Part shown: one piece after another, positions 35,986 to 39,341 of the stretch | Layout of the letters: the number at the start of each line of letters is the position of its first letter | Numbering within the stretch: the first letter of the stretch is position 1 | Assembly (NCBI GenBank): GCA_947461225.1 | Contig: CANHJV010000012.1 | Span: 1 to 39,341 of the forward strand | DNA from: Gemmatimonadota bacterium | Lineage (GTDB): Bacteria; Gemmatimonadota; Gemmatimonadetes; Gemmatimonadales; Gemmatimonadaceae | DNA: 39,341 nt | Direction: 5' to 3' | Notes under the pieces: generated by a model | Database searches by the model: none | What the model was told of the DNA's origin: nothing | What the model saw: the letters and a program-made list of their open reading frames with translations, nothing else | Position numbers and translations under genes: made by a program

Positions 35986-37127
35986 AGATCGGGATCACCT
36001 GCTATCCGACGTACGGTGGATCCGGCGCCGTCGCGACCGAACTCGGGATCGCGCTCGCCGCGCGTGGCCACGAAGTACACTTCATCACCTATCAGCAACC
36101 GTTCCGCCTGCCGAGTTTCCTGCCGCGGGTCTGGTTCCACGAGGTGGACGTCGGACGCTATCCGCTCTTCGAGTATCCGCCGTACGATCTGGCGCTCGCG
36201 GTGCGGATGCATGAAGTCGTGCGCGATCACCAGCTCGACATCCTGCATTGCCATTACGCGATTCCGCATGCCACCAGTGCGTGGATTGCGCGCGAGATGC
36301 TGCGCGAGGGCAAGGCCGATGTGCGCGTCGTGACCACGCTGCACGGCACCGACATCACGATCGTCGGGCAGGAACGCTCGTTCTACACGATCACACGTTT
36401 CTCCATCGAGAAGTCGGACAGCGTCACCGCCGTGTCTGAGTATCTGCGCGACGAGACCTATCGCGCGTTCGGGTGCGTGGGCTGCGACGTCGAAGTGATC
36501 CCGAATTTCATCAACCCGGAACTGTACGATCGCCGTCGTCACCAGTTCCCGATCCCCGCCGACGTGACCAACGGGCGAAAAGTGCTGATGCACATTTCGA
36601 ACTTCCGGCCGGTGAAGCGCGTGCGCGATGTCGTCCGTGTGTTTGCCGGCGTCAACAAAGAAGTGCCGGCGGTGCTGGTGATGATCGGTGATGGCCCGGA
36701 GCGCGTCGAGGCCGAGGCGGAGGCGCGCGATCTCGGCATCGCCGAGCACGTGCTGTTCCTCGGCAAGATCGATGCGATCGCGCCGCTGCTCGCCGGGGCT
36801 GATCTCTTTCTGCTCACCAGCGATCAGGAGTCGTTCGGGCTCAGCGCCCTCGAGGCCCTCGCGTCTGGTGTGCCGGTCATCGGCGCGCGGGCCGGTGGTC
36901 TCCCCGAAGTCGTCACCGATGGCGAAACCGGATTCCTGTGCGAAGTCGGTGACGTGGAGGCCATGGCGGCCGCCGGCGTACGGCTCCTCACGGATCCCGC
37001 GCGGTGGCAGCAGATGAGCACGGCCGCCGCCGCTGACGCGCGGAAGCGCTTCTCCGAAGAGGCCGTGGTCGCGCAGTACGAGGCGCTTTATGAGCGCACC
37101 ATGGCATCGGCGGTCGCCGGTTCATGA
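35982..37127 (+). CDS. bshA: BshA-type glycosyltransferase (N-acetylglucosaminyl L-malate synthase)
   Basis: BshA joins N-acetylglucosamine from UDP-GlcNAc to L-malate, the first step of bacillithiol synthesis. The 381-residue product is a GT-B, GT4-type enzyme. The N-terminal MKIGITCYPTYGGSG is the BshA form, with HYAIPHA at 91-97 and HGTD at 121-124. The C-terminal donor site includes SNFRPVKR at 206-213 and the E-x7-E motif ESFGLSALE (Glu283, Glu291). AGGAG precedes ATG 35982, which overlaps the miaA stop. BshB and BshC are not in the window, so the whole pathway is inferred. Another GT4 malate or sugar transferase is possible but less likely. Confidence 0.9.
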   Translation: MKIGITCYPTYGGSGAVATELGIALAARGHEVHFITYQQPFRLPSFLPRVWFHEVDVGRYPLFEYPPYDLALAVRMHEVVRDHQLDILHCHYAIPHATSAWIAREMLREGKADVRVVTTLHGTDITIVGQERSFYTITRFSIEKSDSVTAVSEYLRDETYRAFGCVGCDVEVIPNFINPELYDRRRHQFPIPADVTNGRKVLMHISNFRPVKRVRDVVRVFAGVNKEVPAVLVMIGDGPERVEAEAEARDLGIAEHVLFLGKIDAIAPLLAGADLFLLTSDQESFGLSALEALASGVPVIGARAGGLPEVVTDGETGFLCEVGDVEAMAAAGVRLLTDPARWQQMSTAAAADARKRFSEEAVVAQYEALYERTMASAVAGS

Positions 37128-37158
37128 GCTCGGGACTTCATCGTAGGTGGATCACAGC

Positions 37159-37962
37159 GTGACGATTTTTCAGGCGGTGGTACTCGGGGTGGTGCAGGGA
37201 CTCGCCGAGCTCCTGCCGATTTCGAGTTCGGCACATCTCGCGCTCACACCCTACTTCTTTGGTTGGACCGATCCTGGGCTTGCCTTCGATGTCGCGCTCC
37301 ATCTGGGCACACTCATCGCGCTGGTGTGGTACTTCCGCGCCGAGTGGATCGACATGACGAAGAGCGCGTGGCATATCGCGTCCACGCGGCGGATCGAAAC
37401 CGTGCATGATCGTCGACTCGTGTATCTGGTCGTGGCGACGATCCCCGCCGGTGTCGGCGGCTTGCTCCTCAACGATCTGGCCGAAACCACCTTTCGTTCG
37501 CCGATGATCATCGGCAGCACGCTCATCGTGATGGGCGTGCTGCTGTGGGCCGTCGATCGCTGGAGCGCCCGCGCGCGCATGATCGAGGAGGTCACCATGC
37601 GCGACGCCATTCTCGTGGGATGTGCGCAGGTACTGGCCCTCATCCCCGGCGTGTCCCGCTCCGGTTCTACCATCACGGCGGGGCGTTTTCTCAAGCTCGA
37701 TCGCCCCAGCGCCGCGCGCTTCAGCTTTCTCATGAGCATGCCCATCACGCTCGCCGCCGTGATCCTGAAAGTGCCGGAAGCCGTGCGCGCCGAAGGGATC
37801 TCCGCGCCGCTGGTCGCCGGTGTCATTGCCGCCGCGATCAGCAGCTGGTTGGCCATCACGGTGCTCTTGCGCTACGTGAGCAAGCACAGCTTCGGCGTCT
37901 TTGCCGTGTATCGTGTCATTCTTGCCGCGGTGGTCTTTGCGACGATCGCCACCCGCGCGTGA
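37159..37962 (+). CDS. uppP: Undecaprenyl-diphosphatase (BacA/UppP family)
   Basis: UppP recycles the lipid carrier for cell-wall synthesis by removing one phosphate from undecaprenyl diphosphate and gives bacitracin resistance when overproduced. The 267-residue product is hydrophobic with about seven or eight membrane segments. It has the two conserved motifs: QGLAE at 13-17 with PISSSAHL at 20-27, and PGVSRSG at 163-169. GTG 37159 is preferred because AGGTGG lies eight bases upstream and the N-terminus matches the family; GTG 37147 is also possible. It overlaps birA by one base (TGATG). Confidence 0.96.
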   Translation: MTIFQAVVLGVVQGLAELLPISSSAHLALTPYFFGWTDPGLAFDVALHLGTLIALVWYFRAEWIDMTKSAWHIASTRRIETVHDRRLVYLVVATIPAGVGGLLLNDLAETTFRSPMIIGSTLIVMGVLLWAVDRWSARARMIEEVTMRDAILVGCAQVLALIPGVSRSGSTITAGRFLKLDRPSAARFSFLMSMPITLAAVILKVPEAVRAEGISAPLVAGVIAAAISSWLAITVLLRYVSKHSFGVFAVYRVILAAVVFATIATRA

Positions 37963-38696
37963 TGATCGCTCCCTCGCCGACGCTTGCGGCCGAGTGCGGA
38001 CTGGTTGCGCTCGAACACCACGCGTTGGTCGGCTCCACGATGGACGAAGCGCATCGGCTCGCGCAGGCCGGTGCGAAAGCAGGGACGCTCGTGCTCGCCG
38101 ACGCGCAGGATGGTGGCCGTGGTCGCGGTGGTCGACATTGGGCGTCGGAACCCGGGGCCGGCATCTGGATGACGCTCATCGAGCGCCCGCGTGATCAGCG
38201 CGCACTCGACGTGCTCGCGCTGCGAACCGGCCTTGCGCTCGCTGACGCCCTCGAACCGTTCTGCGACGGTCGGATCACGCTCAAGTGGCCCAACGACTTG
38301 TTCGTCGGAGCGGGGAAGCTGGCCGGCATTCTGATCGAGGCGCGCTGGCGAGACGCGCTCCCGGAGTGGGTCGCGATCGGCGTCGGCGTGAATCGTCGCG
38401 TCCCAGCCGCGTTCCCCGGTGCCGCCTCGGTCCGTGAGGACATTCCGCGTGATGATCTACTGCGCGCGATGCTGCCGGCCATGCGCGGCGCGGCGGCGCA
38501 CGGTGGCAGCCTCACAGCGGCGGAGTGCGCGCAGTGGGCCACGCGCGATCTGGCCTATGGTCGCGAGATCACCGAGCCTCGGGCCGGACGAGCCATGGGG
38601 ATTGACGCCGCCGGCGCGCTCCTCATCGCCGAGCCGCGGGGGACCACCTATGCCGCGCGAAGCGGCTCGCTGGTGTTCGCCGGGGAAGCGCCGTAG
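37962..38696 (+). CDS. birA: Biotin-[acetyl-CoA-carboxylase] ligase (BirA without HTH)
   Basis: The enzyme makes biotinyl-AMP and transfers biotin to the carrier protein of acetyl-CoA carboxylase. The 244-residue product has the GRGRGGRHW loop at 52-60, KWPNDL at 108-113 and GKLAGILIE at 118-126, and an SH3-like C-terminal domain. There is no N-terminal helix-turn-helix, so it is the catalytic, non-repressor form (group I). It starts on TGATG with uppP. It is the last gene of the long plus-strand cluster. Confidence 0.95.
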   Translation: MIAPSPTLAAECGLVALEHHALVGSTMDEAHRLAQAGAKAGTLVLADAQDGGRGRGGRHWASEPGAGIWMTLIERPRDQRALDVLALRTGLALADALEPFCDGRITLKWPNDLFVGAGKLAGILIEARWRDALPEWVAIGVGVNRRVPAAFPGAASVREDIPRDDLLRAMLPAMRGAAAHGGSLTAAECAQWATRDLAYGREITEPRAGRAMGIDAAGALLIAEPRGTTYAARSGSLVFAGEAP

Positions 38697-38907
38697 CGCG
38701 GCGTCCTACCGGGCGAGCGCATGCCGGCAAGTCCCTGAGCGCAGCGCATGTCGAGGCCGCCGGTGACTGAGTGACTGCCGTCACGGCAGCTGAGGGCAGA
38801 GTCTTGCTGCCATTTTATCCGATCCAGTGTCGATTCGGCAGCCGATGTAGAATCCTAAATGCTTTTGTTACTTGTAGTTACGGGATTGCAACGGAAGCGG
38901 GGGCGGC
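38697..38907. other. Non-coding stretch between birA and the groES promoter
   Basis: No gene is seen. A weak terminator-like hairpin (GGCAG at 38795-38799 with CTGCC at 38807-38811, then ATTTTA) may end the birA transcript. The second half, from about 38812, is clearly richer in A+T than its surroundings. Confidence 0.5.
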
Positions 38908-38936
38908 TTGACGGGCGACGGTGTGCCGCTTACGTT
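38908..38936 (+). promoter_or_regulatory. groES promoter
   Basis: TTGACG at 38908-38913 and TACGTT at 38931-38936 are 17 bases apart. The expected start is near 38943, just at the CIRCE element. Confidence 0.85.
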
Positions 38937-38943
38937 TTGACCG

Positions 38944-38970
38944 TTAGCACTCGACTCGCTTGAGTGCTAA
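38944..38970 (+). promoter_or_regulatory. CIRCE operator (HrcA binding site)
   Basis: A perfect inverted repeat TTAGCACTC-N9-GAGTGCTAA, the canonical CIRCE sequence. It covers the predicted transcription start of groES, so HrcA should repress it under normal conditions and release it on heat shock. Confidence 0.98.
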
Positions 38971-39024
38971 CATCGAGCATACTCATTGGTTCGATCCCTG
39001 ACACATACGCAGGAGATAACAGTT

Positions 39025-39327
39025 ATGGCCACTCAGAGTGCCGCCAAGGTAGCGCCGCTCGCGGATCGCGTCGTCGTGAAGCCGAGCGAAGAAGCGGAAC
39101 AGATGCGCGGTGGGCTGTACATCCCGGATACCGCCAAGGAAAAGCCGCAGCAGGGTTCTGTTGTCGCGGTTGGCCCGGGTCGTTTCGAGAAGGAGACCCG
39201 CGTCCCCATGGACGTGAAGGTCGGCGACAAGATCCTGTACGGGAAGTACAGCGGGACGGAAGTGACGATCGATGGTGAGCAGCTGCTCATCCTCCGCGAG
39301 TCGGATGTGCTCGCGGTCATCAGCTAA
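39025..39327 (+). CDS. groES: Co-chaperonin GroES
   Basis: GroES caps the GroEL cylinder and is a heptamer of 10-kDa subunits. The 100-residue product has the core [20 protein letters not shown], the mobile-loop [16 protein letters not shown] and the closing [15 protein letters not shown]; the end ESDVLAVIS is normal. ATG 39025 is chosen because AGGAG lies about ten bases upstream and the N-terminus fits; an in-frame ATG at 38986 would give a 13-residue extension over the leader. CIRCE and promoter lie upstream. groEL should follow just beyond the window, as only 14 bases remain. Confidence 0.98.
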   Translation: MATQSAAKVAPLADRVVVKPSEEAEQMRGGLYIPDTAKEKPQQGSVVAVGPGRFEKETRVPMDVKVGDKILYGKYSGTEVTIDGEQLLILRESDVLAVIS

Positions 39328-39341
39328 TCGTCTTCGAACCA

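Noticed and set aside
38774-38788. CTGCCG-TCA-CGGCAG hairpin after birA
   Set aside because: Short stem without a T-run; too weak to call a terminator on its own.
38985-39000. GGTTCGATCCC resembling a tRNA T loop near groES
   Set aside because: No paired T stem, acceptor stem or anticodon arm can be built around it.

Overview
The window is a GC-rich bacterial chromosomal segment with many GTG/TTG starts and tightly packed operons. The combination of SusC/SusD outer-membrane proteins, BshA, a Bat (vWA) operon, HrcA/CIRCE control of groES and dihydroorotase class I next to PyrR suggests a Gemmatimonadota (Gemmatimonas-like) genome. That placement is inferred from gene content and style; no 16S rRNA gene is present.

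Layout. (1) 1-3646: the C-terminal end of an exported FlgD-Ig-like protein with a strong terminator, then clpB and tadA. (2) 3721-4251: a candidate promoter, two tandem tRNA-Ser genes (CGA, GGA) and two terminators. (3) 4285-12662: a minus-strand susC-susD pair, divergent from an exported penicillin-acylase-type amidohydrolase and an M28 metallopeptidase. (4) 12795-16467: a small exported orphan protein, two adjacent paralogous ATP-grasp enzymes of unknown substrate, and an orphan 161-residue protein. (5) 16525-20038: pyrR-pyrB-pyrC plus a class II aldolase. (6) 20140-21615: a coiled-coil/ELVP-repeat/zinc-ribbon protein, converging on rpsT across an 18-bp inverted repeat. (7) 21765-24881: an M50 site-2-type protease, scpA, scpB and an RsuA/RluB-type pseudouridine synthase behind a clear sigma-70-type promoter. 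(8) 24992-33188: a moxR-DUF58-batA-type operon in which batB is fused to a batC-like TPR lipoprotein and batD to a batE-like TPR/SH3 module. (9) 33197-38696: mutL-miaA-bshA-uppP-birA. (10) 38908-39327: a sigma-70-like promoter, a perfect CIRCE operator and groES; groEL probably follows beyond the window.

From moxR (24992) to birA (38696) all genes are on the plus strand, with gaps of at most about 30 bases or short start/stop overlaps, so the 13.7 kb may be read as one or a few coupled transcripts. Five promoters placed by spacing (tRNA-Ser, susC, rpsT, M50, groES) have TTGnnn -35 boxes, and four of the five have -10 boxes of the form TAnnTT, which may be a local promoter signature.

Most of the window is housekeeping. 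The least explained parts are the tandem ATP-grasp locus with its orphan flanking genes, the doubly fused Bat operon, and the ELVP-repeat zinc-ribbon protein. None can be called a new system from sequence alone.
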